Positions 42,301 to 49,348 are shown, numbered from the stretch's first letter. The stretch is DNA of 64,000 nt from Tautonia plasticadhaerens (GCF_007752535.1 NZ_CP036426.1:2790001-2854000), one strand, 5' to 3'. Program-made: numbers and translations. Notes: generated from the sequence alone by a model not told the origin.

Positions 42301-43941
42301 CTCCCGGCAGGAGAGGGCCTCGCGCTGGAACCTCGGGGCGATCGCCCCCGAATCGACCGCCTCCTTCGCGAACAGGTAGGCGGTCCCCACGAGCACGCCG
42401 ACCTTCACCCCAAGCCCCGCCATCGGGGAGGCCAGCGCGGCCACCCCGGCGGCCGACCTCGCGTCGTGCACCCCGCCGGCGAACAGCAGGTGCAGCGAGC
42501 CGGGGTCGGCCACGACACCGGAGTCGATCGCCGAGCGGATCTCCGCCGCCGCCTGCTCCCAGAGCACGAGGCTCGACCTCGGCCCGACGTGCCCGCCGCA
42601 CTCCCGGCCTTCCAACACGAACCGCCGGGCCCCGTCCCGGAGGTACTGATTCAACAGCCCCGGCGAGGGGGCGTGCAGGAACGTCCGGATGCCGAGCCGC
42701 TCCAGATCCTTCGCCTGGTCGGGCCTCCCCCCCGCGATCAGGGCGAACGGCGGCCGGGACTCCCGGACGGCCTCCAGCTGCCCCGCCCGGATCTCCGGGT
42801 CGGCGAAGCCGAGCAGCCCCACGCCCCAGGGCTTGCCCCGCAGAATCTCCGCCGCCTCCGAGAGCAGCGACGCCGCCTCGGGCCCCTTCAACATCGCCAG
42901 GGCGAGCATCGGCAACGCGCCCCCGTCGGCCACCGCCAGGGCGAAGGCGGCGGTGTCGCTCACCCGGGTCATCGGCCCCTGGACGATCGGGTATCGCGTT
43001 CCCAGGGCCTCGGCCATCGGCGAGCCCTTCGCCAGCGGCCGGAGCGTCGAGGCCAGGCGGATCCCCTCGTCGATCGCCCCCTCCACGGCCCCCACGATCC
43101 CGCCGACGGTCCGGAACCGCCCCGCCAGCCGCGCCGCGAAGGCGGCATCCTGGCCGAGCGGCCGCGCCCGGCCGGGTCCCCAGCCCACCAATGCGGCCTC
43201 GGCCCGGGCCCACGCCTCGCCCCCGATCGCCGCCGCCTCGCGCAACCGGGCCACCGCGTTTGATCCGGGGGGGGCGTCGACCCGCACCCTCGGGCCGCCG
43301 TCGGGGCCGATCATGGCCGTCTCGCCGCCGTCGAGCCGGGCGACCCGGTCGCGGTCGGCCTCGGCCAGCGGAGACTCCTTCGCCAGCAGCAGGGCGCCGT
43401 CGAGCACCACCCCGGCCGCCCCCATCGCCACCACGGCGGCGGCCGACCCCGGCCCGATCCCCCCCCGCACCCAGGCCCGAGCGACCCCCTCGCCGAGCAC
43501 CGCCTGGAGCAGCACCAGCGACGACTCCTCGCCGCACCGCCCGCCCGCCTCCAGCCCCGAGACGATCACGCCGGCCGCCCCGGCCGCCGTCGCCGCCAGG
43601 GCCGACTGCCGATCCGTCACCTCGGCCAGCGCGACCCGCCCCCGGGCCGACACCCGGCCGACCGCCGCCCGCCAGTCCGTCCCTGGCCCCCCCCGGCAGA
43701 CGACCGCCGCCAGCCGATCCGGCCAGGCCCCCGCCGCCATCCCGCCCGGGGGCAAGACCACGCCGAACGGCCGGTCCGCCCATCGACCGGCCTGCTCCAG
43801 GGCCTCCCTGACTTCCCCGTCGTCGGCCCAGGTCAGGTCGAGCAGGCCGAGCGCGCCCGCCCGGCCGCCCGCCACCAGGGCGGCGATCCCTCCCGGCCCG
43901 CCGGGGGCCAGCACCAGGACTCGGGGACACGATCCGATCAT
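36316..43941 (-). CDS. Multidomain lipid synthase: two nitronate monooxygenase-like domains - KS - AT - ACP - KR
   Basis: A 2541-residue synthase of the Pfa/HglE secondary-lipid type. Two FMN-barrel domains of the nitronate monooxygenase/PfaD enoyl-reductase family open it: about 5-270 (degenerate) and 320-640 (with TRYPIVQGPMTRVSD and GRECGGHVGPRSSLVLWE). A complete ketosynthase follows (about 672-1125): VDAACGSSL with the active Cys, VEAHGTGTAVGD and SVKSMIGHTKCAAG. The AT (about 1230-1540) has GQGAQRPEM, GHSYGEL and GGAFHAP, which suggest malonyl use. A long disordered linker precedes one ACP (Ser near 1920 in LGIDSIKR), then a ketoreductase (TGGARGIG near 2250, SSIAGRFGNQGQSDYAAAN). There is no internal DH. 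GAGGAG precedes the start at 43941. Confidence 0.92.
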   Translation of the reverse strand: MIGSCPRVLVLAPGGPGGIAALVAGGRAGALGLLDLTWADDGEVREALEQAGRWADRPFGVVLPPGGMAAGAWPDRLAAVVCRGGPGTDWRAAVGRVSARGRVALAEVTDRQSALAATAAGAAGVIVSGLEAGGRCGEESSLVLLQAVLGEGVARAWVRGGIGPGSAAAVVAMGAAGVVLDGALLLAKESPLAEADRDRVARLDGGETAMIGPDGGPRVRVDAPPGSNAVARLREAAAIGGEAWARAEAALVGWGPGRARPLGQDAAFAARLAGRFRTVGGIVGAVEGAIDEGIRLASTLRPLAKGSPMAEALGTRYPIVQGPMTRVSDTAAFALAVADGGALPMLALAMLKGPEAASLLSEAAEILRGKPWGVGLLGFADPEIRAGQLEAVRESRPPFALIAGGRPDQAKDLERLGIRTFLHAPSPGLLNQYLRDGARRFVLEGRECGGHVGPRSSLVLWEQAAAEIRSAIDSGVVADPGSLHLLFAGGVHDARSAAGVAALASPMAGLGVKVGVLVGTAYLFAKEAVDSGAIAPRFQREALSCRETVLLPTGPGHEVRAVPSPFTGHFEAERRRLIEAGAPAEEVRETLERLNVGRLRVASKGMDRDGKDFRPLAEEEQYGRGLYMIGQVATLRDRVTTIDELHENICSGASALLEQTLVGDPSADSQRPSDVAIVGMSGIFPGAADIRSFWENTLKGVDAIVEIPPDRWDWRPYYDPDPKAPDKVVSKWGGFLPDVPFDPLRYGMPPSSLPSIEPAQLLVLEAVRAALDDAGYADRPFPRERTAVVLGMGGGAAQLAMGYAFRSYLPMLESVAPEAGKAAREAAEPLLPSWTEDAFPGFLLNVTAGRVANRFDLGGANYTVDAACGSSLAAASLAVRELETGAADVVILGGADTVQNPFTYLAFSKTHAFSPRGRCRPFDSSADGIVISEGMGVLILKRLADAERDGDRIYAVIKGLGSSSDGRARGLTAPNGEGQSRALRRAYDKAGVPPASVGYVEAHGTGTAVGDEVEVGALAGFLREHGAAPGSCVVGSVKSMIGHTKCAAGLAGLINASLALYHRALPPTIGVERPNPAFDLRDGPVRVGTKARPWLHASGGPRRAGVSAFGFGGTNFHAVLESYEGDPSPRPDPQHEWPAELFVWRDEDREAILGRVDRLIASIGEGARPRPRDLAHALALRFDPEAVDRPTLAIVAGSVEELRERMETARGAIARGDETFDDRRGVHFSNKPAFAGGGVALLFPGQGAQRPEMLGDLTLAFEEVRLGFEAFDAALIASGGRPIGPMVFPPTTLNDRGRDRARHELTATEAAQPAVGAASVGMWNLLEALGVEASAFAGHSYGELVALCAAGAMDVDALARLSEARGRLMARAAGPEPGAMAALLCDADRAAAILSGIDGVVVANLNGPRQTVISGDRDALNRAIDRARGKGIRAFDLPVGGAFHAPVVSGAIGPMVDRAREAIARPPASPVFSNLDAAPHPDDPAEIARRLGDHLASLVRFDRMIESMYDSGVRSFIECGPGSTLSPLVRSILGDRPHLVAPTDAPGRGGIPTLLSALARLLSGGVPVRRLARLTGRRGSHRVDPERPEDEVPAPPPSTWLVNGSRARPISGPEPRRLGMALPGPPPGEASGDASHRHGNNGANGHRASVPGAPDLPRSGAEDEKGLVNGDGRMPGPRGVSADGVVDGGRTGPREGTVRGRFDVTRETNGSGRPGITAAERNGHAARHPSPTPPIGTGTGAGESARVMEAFQETMRAFLEVQRSTMLAYLSGRPPADAPAESLDPGVPDAPRAGDPQGAGWEPDAGRHRPEGELMGDEAVGPANYPPPPRTVPRPGGGDRPLLDPTGPGPEGDPPGDEPGASGRVDESTGVQSSPPPDPADRPGGSVADRLVAIVRDRTGYPAEMLGMGLDLEADLGIDSIKRIEILGSLRDAIDGMAEAGGSGLMDQLARSKTLGEIVSRVESALTCPGEAPPDRDRGVIPGEGGPGRDRETGRDPGDTARADGPARPPRRMVLEAVDAPARREGAGLAPGGIVVVTDDGRGVAGEVAGRLRGAGLSVEVAGPGWADPASPSAVAEWLGGVKGGSPVSGIIHAQPLGDPGPAGLDPSRWSGRLDPSLRGLFHLARAAAEDLERSSREGGSCLIAATAMGGGFASVGGADADFFPGDGGVAGLVKTLAREWPGVRARVVDLRPSDPPPLLADRLADEAMTDDDWPEVGYLGGRRIRLGATDRPIPGDRPGVEVGEGEPILITGGARGIGAAVAAELARRWRPTLLLIGSSPMPPDREGPETAGLATAAELKRALLEASRRGGGRLAPRELDRSCRRLLVDREIRGAIRRIREAGAVAEYASVDVRDAGALAEALASWKRRFGDPVGLIHGAGVIHDKLLRDKTSRSFDAVLGTKVDGAMNLARLLRGDVLRFSALFSSIAGRFGNQGQSDYAAANEVLNKLAVWLDRRWPGRVVSLNWGPWSGVGMVSELEGHLGRRGLGMIDPASGSRALVDELRFGRKGEVEVILAGALGGLDGPLPARGVAAAAGVGR

Positions 43942-44247
43942 CGCCTCGTCGCTCCTCGGGGCCCCGCCCCCTCGTCGTCGGATCGAGGCCCGAACCGGAT
44001 CGGCACCGCCCCGCCCCTCGCCCGCCACGGGGCCTCCCGACGCCCCGGCCCCGACGGGCCCGTCCCGCCCTCGTCCCGGGATCCTCCGGGATGACGGCCC
44101 TCCACCTTCCTCGAACTGTAAAGATACAGCGAATGAGCAATCTGGAGAAATTCTACCTCATTCCCTGGACCGTGACCGCCCTCGGGCTATGATCGGGGAC
44201 CGGACATGCCGTCGGTGGGGGATGGGAGAGTGGAATAGGGGGGGAGG
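43942..44247. promoter_or_regulatory. Divergent AT-rich promoter region for the lipid-synthase operon
   Basis: This 306-base gap separates the lipid operon (minus) from the hypothetical secreted gene (plus). The 44105-44170 stretch is the most AT-rich part of the neighbourhood and includes CTGTA-AAGA-TACAG, an inverted repeat at 44116-44129, which could be an operator or overlap a promoter. On the minus strand TTTCTC, 18 bases, TATCTT is a weak -35/-10 candidate. The rest is ordinary GC-rich spacer. Confidence 0.4.
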
Positions 44248-45354
44248 ATGGCCAGGGGCCGGGTCGTTCGATCGGCGAGGCTGGCGGTGCTCGGGGCGTT
44301 CTCCCTGCTGATGGCCGGGGGGCAGGGGACCCGGCTCCCGGAGGACCAGCCCAGGTGGTGCATCCGGGAGGATTCCCGACCCGACGGGGGCGGTCGTCTC
44401 CGACCCTCGCCCCCGTGCTCGGGGGAGAGGGTGGGCGGAGCCCGGGTGAGGGGGGACCGGACGGATCGCGATGCCCCGCCATCGCTCGAAGGCCCCTCGC
44501 CCCCGCCCGCTCCCCGCGCGTGGGGAGCGGGGGACGGAGATCGATCCGTCAACCCTCAACGCGGATTGGACACGAAGGGATCGGGCCCGGTGCCCTTGCC
44601 GGGACTGGTCCACCTCTCGCCCGGGGTGGAGGTGGGGCAAGGGCCCCCGAACGGCTGGGACGCCCGGGTGGTGCGGTCGGTGCCGAGGCTGGCCTCGGGC
44701 GACCTGGGCGACCTGCCCCGGTCGGCCGCCGCCACCGCCACCCGGTTCCGGACCGTGATCGTTGCCGACGTGGCCGGGTCGAGCCGGTCGGGCTACCGGC
44801 TGGCCCGGGTCGGGGTCGGCAACGCGGTGCCGGTCGGGGATCGGGAGCTGGTGGTGACGCCGGGGGGGCCGGACGAGGCCCTCGACGCCATCCCGCTGGT
44901 CGACCGGGTCGTCCTGATCGCGGCCGAGGCGAAGCTGGGAGAGGGCTCGATCGCCGCCCGGACCCCCACCTTCGCGCTCTTCCGGACGCCGACGGTCCTG
45001 GCCGTCGACGGCGAGCACCGAGACCTGGACCTCTGCTACGCCCTGCTCGTCGACCCCGAGACGGGCGCCCTCGACACCTTCTGCTGGCCCGCCCCCCCCG
45101 GGCCCTCGCCCGCCCCCGGCTCGATCCTCTTACTCCCGCCGGATCTCACCTTCGACGCCACCCTCGACGCCCGGGCTACCCGACGGATCGGCCCCCTGGC
45201 CGTCTCCTGGTCGTTCGCCCTGGACGGGCCCCCCCCGGGCCTCCGGGTCGAGGTCCCTCCGGCGGTCGCCCCGGGCCTGGCTCGGCCCGACGGGCCGATC
45301 GACGCCCGGGCGATGGAGTGGGCCCTCCGGGCGCTCCTCCCGGCGTCCCGCTGA
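44248..45354 (+). CDS. Secreted hypothetical protein with repeat-derived N-terminal segment
   Basis: A 368-residue frame with a signal peptide (SARLAVLGAFSLLMAGG). Residues about 52-110 (44401-44575) are Pro/Arg-rich and correspond to palindromic DNA repeats, not to folded sequence. From about 118 to the end the protein looks well folded (RVVRSVPRLASGDLGDL, IPLVDRVVLIAAEAKLGEG, FALFRTPTVLAVDGEH, LDLCYALLVDPETG). That C-terminal domain is unrecognised. The start could instead lie further downstream after the repeats, but no better ribosome site was seen and the signal peptide supports the long form. Function unknown. Confidence 0.55.
   Translation: MARGRVVRSARLAVLGAFSLLMAGGQGTRLPEDQPRWCIREDSRPDGGGRLRPSPPCSGERVGGARVRGDRTDRDAPPSLEGPSPPPAPRAWGAGDGDRSVNPQRGLDTKGSGPVPLPGLVHLSPGVEVGQGPPNGWDARVVRSVPRLASGDLGDLPRSAAATATRFRTVIVADVAGSSRSGYRLARVGVGNAVPVGDRELVVTPGGPDEALDAIPLVDRVVLIAAEAKLGEGSIAARTPTFALFRTPTVLAVDGEHRDLDLCYALLVDPETGALDTFCWPAPPGPSPAPGSILLLPPDLTFDATLDARATRRIGPLAVSWSFALDGPPPGLRVEVPPAVAPGLARPDGPIDARAMEWALRALLPASR
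44401..44456. repeat. Palindromic dispersed-repeat-like element A
   Basis: CCCTCGCCCCCG, a four-base loop, then CGGGGGAGAGGG form an 11 of 12 base-pair stem, followed by a GGGTGAGGGG-type tail. This resembles the 'CCCTCTCCC...GGGAGAGGG' palindromic repeats dispersed through many planctomycete intergenic regions (recognised by pattern, not by search). It lies inside the coding frame at 44248. Confidence 0.4.
44495..44540. repeat. Palindromic dispersed-repeat-like element B
   Basis: CGCTCCCC and GGGGAGCG pair with a six-base loop (44508-44529) in a second GC palindrome, preceded by CCCCTCGCCCCCG, the same opening as the first element. A short unit reading CAACCCTCAACGCGGATTGG follows. Together they look like two tandem copies of an intergenic repeat family that have become part of the open frame. 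Confidence 0.35.
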
Positions 45355-45505
45355 CCGGGGGTCGGGGAATTCCGGCCGGTCCGGCCGGAAAACATGAATT
45401 TCCGGGGGTCGGATCACGAGCGTAATGGACAGGGGACCCGCGCGATCGCGTCCAAGACGCCGGCCCCGCCCACCACCTCGGACGACGCCCCCCGGGATCC
45501 CGCCC

Positions 45506-45688
45506 ATGGCCACCTCGCTGCGGCAGACGATCGCCAACCGGCTGAACGCGTTGAAGTCGACCGGCCCGAGGACGGCCGAGGGCAAGGCCCGATCGAGCCG
45601 GAACGCCCTGCGGCGGGCTCTTCCGGATCGGCACCGTCACCCCGAATGCATGACTGACCATTCGGCGATGCCCGGGCCACACTCGTAA
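45506..45688 (+). pseudogene. Truncated remnant of the KSTGPRT-type small protein family
   Basis: Codons at 45506-45688 start SLRQTIANRLNALKSTGPRT followed by AEGKARSSRNALRR. This N-terminal segment is common in planctomycete genomes at the head of a larger conserved protein, often near mobile elements. Here it runs out of homologous sequence after about 40 residues and ends in 20 unrelated residues. The remnant is therefore probably a decayed fragment; the remaining 260 bases to the next gene show nothing. Confidence 0.45.
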
Positions 45689-45948
45689 AGCTCGGTCTCC
45701 CAGGCAATCCTGGATGAGAGCACCCCTGCTGCGCGAATCTCCCCAGCCGGGTGCATAATACCGCCCGATTCCACGATAGTATCGTCGGCGGCGGGGAGGC
45801 CCCGGTCGACGGACGGCCGAGGCCACACCCAGGCGCAGGATGCCCGAATGACGGCCGCCCTCCCCGCCCCGGCCGCCGGCCTTCGCCCGAATCCACCGCG
45901 CCCCGGCATCCGTCGTCCGTCGCCCGCCATCTCCCGGAGGACCCCGCG

Positions 45949-46860
45949 ATGGGCCCCGTCCGAATCCTCGCCGCCCTCGCCCTCCTCGTCGTCCCGCCGG
46001 CCCTCGCCGACGAGGGGGACGGCCCGGAGCCGGAGACGACGACGCTCCGGGTCGCCGCCGTGCAGTTCCGATCCTCCCGGGACCTGGACGACAACGTCTC
46101 CCGGATCCGGGCCCACCTGATCCGGCTCGGCGGGCAGGGGGTCCGGGTCGCCGTCTTCCCCGAGTGTGCCCTGACCGGCTACTCCGGGGACTCGGCCACC
46201 TCCACGACCGCCGACCGGCTCGCCGAGGCCGAGGCCCGGGTCGCCGAGGCCTGCCGGGAGGCCGGGATCTCCGCCGTCGTCGGCTCCCCCTGGCGGGACG
46301 GGGGCCGCCTCTACAACTCGGCACTCGTCTTCGACCCCTCCGGCCGGGTGGTCGAGCGCTACCACAAGGTCCAGCTCGCCGAGGCCTGGCCCGACCCCGG
46401 CGACCACCTCTCGGTCTTCCCCGTCGACGGCGTCCCCTGCTCGATCATCATCTGCCACGACGAGCGCTACCCGGAGCTGGTCCGGCTCCCCGTCCTGGCC
46501 GGAGCCCGGGTCGTCTTCTACCTCTCCCACGAGTCGGGCATCCGCCAGGAGCACAAGCTCGACCCCTACCGCGCCCAGATCCGGGCCCGGGCCGTCGAGA
46601 ACACCGTCTTCGTCGTCCAGGCCAACGCCCCCGCCAACGACGACCTCTCCGGCTCGCACGGGCAGAGCCGGGTCATCGCCCCCGACGGCAACCTCCTCGG
46701 CGAGGCCGGGATGTTCGGCGAGGAGATCGTCACCGCCGACCTCGACCTCTCCCTCGCCACCGCCTCCAACGCCCTCCGGAGCCTCTCCCGGGGCCCCCTC
46801 GGCGACTGGTGGCGCGCGGGCGTCTCCCGGGTCCGGATCCTCGGAGGCCCCCCCGAATGA
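45949..46860 (+). CDS. Carbon-nitrogen hydrolase (nitrilase superfamily), exported
   Basis: A 303-residue nitrilase-superfamily amidohydrolase with an N-terminal signal peptide ([15 protein letters not shown]). The catalytic triad is present: Glu in [11 protein letters not shown], Lys in [10 protein letters not shown] and Cys in [11 protein letters not shown]. An exported version suggests action on periplasmic amides or amidated small molecules, which is unusual as most members are cytoplasmic. The C-terminal [18 protein letters not shown] tail ends at 46860, overlapping the next gene by four bases (ATGA), so a GNAT protein is coupled to it. Start at 45949 preferred since it sets the signal peptide. 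Confidence 0.85.
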   Translation: MGPVRILAALALLVVPPALADEGDGPEPETTTLRVAAVQFRSSRDLDDNVSRIRAHLIRLGGQGVRVAVFPECALTGYSGDSATSTTADRLAEAEARVAEACREAGISAVVGSPWRDGGRLYNSALVFDPSGRVVERYHKVQLAEAWPDPGDHLSVFPVDGVPCSIIICHDERYPELVRLPVLAGARVVFYLSHESGIRQEHKLDPYRAQIRARAVENTVFVVQANAPANDDLSGSHGQSRVIAPDGNLLGEAGMFGEEIVTADLDLSLATASNALRSLSRGPLGDWWRAGVSRVRILGGPPE

Positions 46861-47381
46861 CCCCGCCGTCCCCGATCCCGACCCCGAAGGTCACCTACGC
46901 CGTCGAGCCCGACCTCGCCGCCGACGCGTTCCTCGACGTGCTCGCCCGATCGACCCTGGCCGAGCGCCGCCCCGTCTCCGAGCCCGGGACGATCGAGGGC
47001 ATGCTCCGGCACGCCGACCTGATCGTGACCGCCCGGCTCGGCGAGCGGCTCGTCGGCGTCTCCCGGGCGATCACCGACTTCAGCTACTGCACCTACCTGT
47101 CCGACCTGGCGGTCGACCGCGCCCACCAGCGCCTCGGGATCGGCCGGGAGCTGGTCCGACTCACCCACGAGCACGCCGGGCGGCACACGAATCTGATCCT
47201 GCTGGCCGCCCCGCTTGCCCGGTCCTACTACCCCCGGATCGGCATGCAGCCGCACGACTCCTGCTGGATCTCCCCCCGGCGGCCCCCCGAGGGGGGCCAG
47301 ACGGGGCCATCCCCCCGGCCCGAGACGCCCGCCCCGCCCCCGGGAGGCCGACCGGGCCGTCCCGAAGGCCTCCAGGAATGA
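46857..47381 (+). CDS. GNAT-family N-acetyltransferase
   Basis: A 174-residue acetyltransferase. The CoA-binding strand and loop read [20 protein letters not shown], with the RxxGIG pattern of GNAT motif A, followed by [15 protein letters not shown]. The last 35 residues are Pro/Gly-rich and disordered. Its ATG is coupled to the amidohydrolase stop (ATGA at 46857). It may act on the same amine released by the hydrolase, but that is inference from coupling only. Confidence 0.85.
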   Translation: MTPPSPIPTPKVTYAVEPDLAADAFLDVLARSTLAERRPVSEPGTIEGMLRHADLIVTARLGERLVGVSRAITDFSYCTYLSDLAVDRAHQRLGIGRELVRLTHEHAGRHTNLILLAAPLARSYYPRIGMQPHDSCWISPRRPPEGGQTGPSPRPETPAPPPGGRPGRPEGLQE

Positions 47382-47391
47382 GGGTTCGACC

Positions 47392-48294
47392 ATGACGCGG
47401 ACAGGGCACCGGGGACGGCTCGGGCGGCGGGCGTTCCTCTCGGAGGGCGTCCTGCTGCTGGGCGCGGCGACCATGAGCGGACGGGCCTCGGCCGCCTCAC
47501 CGGACTCGGAGGACCGCCCGGCCCTCCGAGTCGGCCTGATCACCGACCTGCACTACGCCGACAAGCCCCCCGCCGGCACCCGGCACTACCGGGAGACCCC
47601 GTCGAAGCTGGCCGAGGCCGCCGGGCTGTTCCGCGGGGAATCCCCCGAGTTCCTCGTCGAGCTGGGCGACCTGATCGACGCCGCCGACTCGGTCGAAGTC
47701 GAGCTGGGCTACCTCGACCGGATCGACCGGGACTTCTCGGCGATCTGCCCGAGGCGGTACTACGTCCTGGGCAACCACTGCGTCGACACCCTGACCAAGG
47801 CCGAGTTCCTGGGCCGGGTCGGCCAGGAGCGATCGTTCCTCTCCTTCGACGCCGGCGGCTGGCACTTCGTCGTGCTCGACTCCTGCTTCCGGTCCGACGG
47901 CGAGCCCTACGGCCGCAAGAACTTCGAGTGGACCGACCCGAACATCCCCGAGGCCGAGGTCGACTGGCTCCGGGATGATCTCGCACGAGCCCCCAGCCCC
48001 GTCATCGTCTTCGCCCACCAGCGGCTCGATGTCGGCAGCCCCTACGGGGTCCGCAACGCCCCCGAGGTCCGCCGGATCCTGGAGGAGTCGGGCCGGGTCC
48101 GGGCCGTCTTCCAGGGCCACAGCCACGCGAACGCCTACGCCGAGATCGGCGGCATTTCCTACGTCACCCTGGTCGCCATGGTGGAGGGATCCGGCGAGCA
48201 GAACAGCGGCTACGCCCTCGTGGAGGCCGGCCCCGACGGGGCGATCCGGGTCCGGGGCTTCCGATTGCAGGCCGATTACGCCTGGCCCGGCTGA
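47392..48294 (+). CDS. Tat-exported metallophosphoesterase
   Basis: A 300-residue protein with a twin-arginine signal (GRLGRRAFLSEGVLLLGAA), so it is exported folded. The calcineurin-like metallophosphoesterase motifs are ITDLHYAD, ELGDLIDAAD, VLGNHCVD (the usual His-Asp after GN reads HC) and GHSHANAYA. It is similar to planctomycete secreted phosphoesterases; the substrate may be a phosphodiester or nucleotide. The start at 47392 is set by the Tat signal and lies 10 bases after the GNAT gene, so it may be part of the same transcript. Confidence 0.85.
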   Translation: MTRTGHRGRLGRRAFLSEGVLLLGAATMSGRASAASPDSEDRPALRVGLITDLHYADKPPAGTRHYRETPSKLAEAAGLFRGESPEFLVELGDLIDAADSVEVELGYLDRIDRDFSAICPRRYYVLGNHCVDTLTKAEFLGRVGQERSFLSFDAGGWHFVVLDSCFRSDGEPYGRKNFEWTDPNIPEAEVDWLRDDLARAPSPVIVFAHQRLDVGSPYGVRNAPEVRRILEESGRVRAVFQGHSHANAYAEIGGISYVTLVAMVEGSGEQNSGYALVEAGPDGAIRVRGFRLQADYAWPG

Positions 48295-48380
48295 GGGCCC
48301 CGGGGGCCTGCCCCCCGGACCGCGCCGGGGGCGCATCCGCCGATCCCCGGGGGACGGTATCGTTCGCTCCCTCATCCGGT

Positions 48381-48386
48381 TATACT
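48381..48386 (+). promoter_or_regulatory. Candidate -10 element of the RRM gene
   Basis: TATACT at 48381-48386 matches the sigma-70 -10 consensus at five of six positions, about 165 bases before the GTG start. No good -35 hexamer is seen 16-18 bases upstream. The resulting long leader is typical of cold-regulated RRM genes. AGGAG at 48542-48546 is a good ribosome site spaced seven bases from the start. Confidence 0.4.
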
Positions 48387-48553
48387 AGCCCGTGGTTGGT
48401 CTGACGACTGAGCAAGCGAGGTAGGCCCGTCCCCGACACCTGCTTCCGCCTTCCTCCCTCGCCGTTCCCGCCGATGGGCTCGCGCCTGAGCCCTATCCTC
48501 TCCGGCCCGGGGAGCATCGTAGGGCCGGCACGACTGAGTCCAGGAGATCAGCG

Positions 48554-48919
48554 GTGGGCAAGAAGCTTTATGTCGGCAATCTGACCTACGGGGTCAGCAG
48601 TTCGGATCTGGAACAACTGTTCTCGCAATTCGGCACGGTCCAGAGCGCCCAGGTGATCGAGGACCGGGAGACGGGCCGGAGCAAGGGCTTCGGCTTCGTC
48701 GAGATGGACTCCGAGTCCGAGGCCCAGGCCGCCATCGACGGCCTGCATGACCGCGAGCACGACGGGCGTCGCCTGACCGTCAACGAGGCCAAGCCCCGGG
48801 AAGACCGCGGCGGCGGCGGCGGCGGCTACGGCGGCGGTCGCGGCCGAGGGGGCGGCGGCGGCGGCTACGGCGGCGGCGGCGGCTACGGCGGCGGCGGCGG
48901 CGGCGGCCGACGCTACTGA
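48554..48919 (+). CDS. Glycine-rich RRM RNA-binding protein
   Basis: A 121-residue protein with one RNA recognition motif (about 4-80): RNP2 LYVGNL and RNP1 KGFGFVEM are intact. The C-terminal 38 residues are GGGGGGYGGG-type repeats that end in GRRY. This is the bacterial glycine-rich RNA-binding family that acts in cold adaptation or RNA chaperoning, found in cyanobacteria and planctomycetes. The GTG start at 48554 follows a good AGGAG site. It stands alone, with a long leader and a strong terminator downstream. Confidence 0.93.
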   Translation: MGKKLYVGNLTYGVSSSDLEQLFSQFGTVQSAQVIEDRETGRSKGFGFVEMDSESEAQAAIDGLHDREHDGRRLTVNEAKPREDRGGGGGGYGGGRGRGGGGGGYGGGGGYGGGGGGGRRY

Positions 48920-48943
48920 TCGCCCTCCGGGAAGATGACCGAC

Positions 48944-48969
48944 GGGGGGCCCGCGCGTGCGGGCCCCCC
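48944..48969 (+). terminator. Terminator-like hairpin downstream of the RRM gene
   Basis: GGGGGGCCCGC and GCGGGCCCCCC form a perfect 11-base-pair stem with a GCGT loop, starting 25 bases after the RRM stop. There is no T run after it, as is common in GC-rich genomes. It isolates the RRM gene from the small gene at 49038. Confidence 0.7.
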
Positions 48970-49037
48970 GATCGCTCGGGCGGTTGCCCCAGGAATGGCT
49001 TCCTCGGTGACCTCCTTCCCCACCACCGGGAGGCCCC

Positions 49038-49232
49038 ATGAATCCGAAGCACCTGCACACGCCGCCCTCGACCCGGACACGATGCCCGGTCTGCCAGCAA
49101 CCCGTCTACTCCCGGGTGGGCATCCACCCGCAGTGTGCGGTCCGGCAGGCCGACCCGCCCAGGCCGAAGGCCAAGGCGGCGAAGTCACCCCTCCCCCCCT
49201 CGCCCGGCCCCGCCGGCCCCGAGGCCGTCTGA
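49038..49232 (+). CDS. Small zinc-binding-like protein
   Basis: A 64-residue protein with CPVCQQP and, 13 residues later, HPQC, a CxxC...HxxC pattern suggestive of a single zinc knuckle. The remainder is a Lys/Pro/Ala-rich flexible tail (KAKAAKSPLPPSPGP). GGGAGG lies 8 bases before the ATG. There is no recognised family; DNA or RNA binding is possible. Confidence 0.6.
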   Translation: MNPKHLHTPPSTRTRCPVCQQPVYSRVGIHPQCAVRQADPPRPKAKAAKSPLPPSPGPAGPEAV

Positions 49233-49348
49233 GCCGCCCCCGAGGCCGGCCCCCGACAGCAGACACCTCCCCCGACCCCGATCGGCTCGCCCGGCTGCCC
49301 GCCGGCCGGCCGGCCCCGGGTCAGGGCCTCGATGCCGGCCCGGGTCCG

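Noticed and set aside
31574-43941. Enediyne-type polyketide synthase
   Set aside because: An enediyne PKSE is one chain of KS-AT-ACP-KR-DH-PPTase with specific companion genes. Here the domains are on two proteins, one KS is dead, reductase-like domains are fused in front, and no enediyne companion genes are present.
48800-48919. GGC/GGT repeat tract as a microsatellite or CRISPR-like array
   Set aside because: It is the in-frame glycine-rich tail of the RRM protein.
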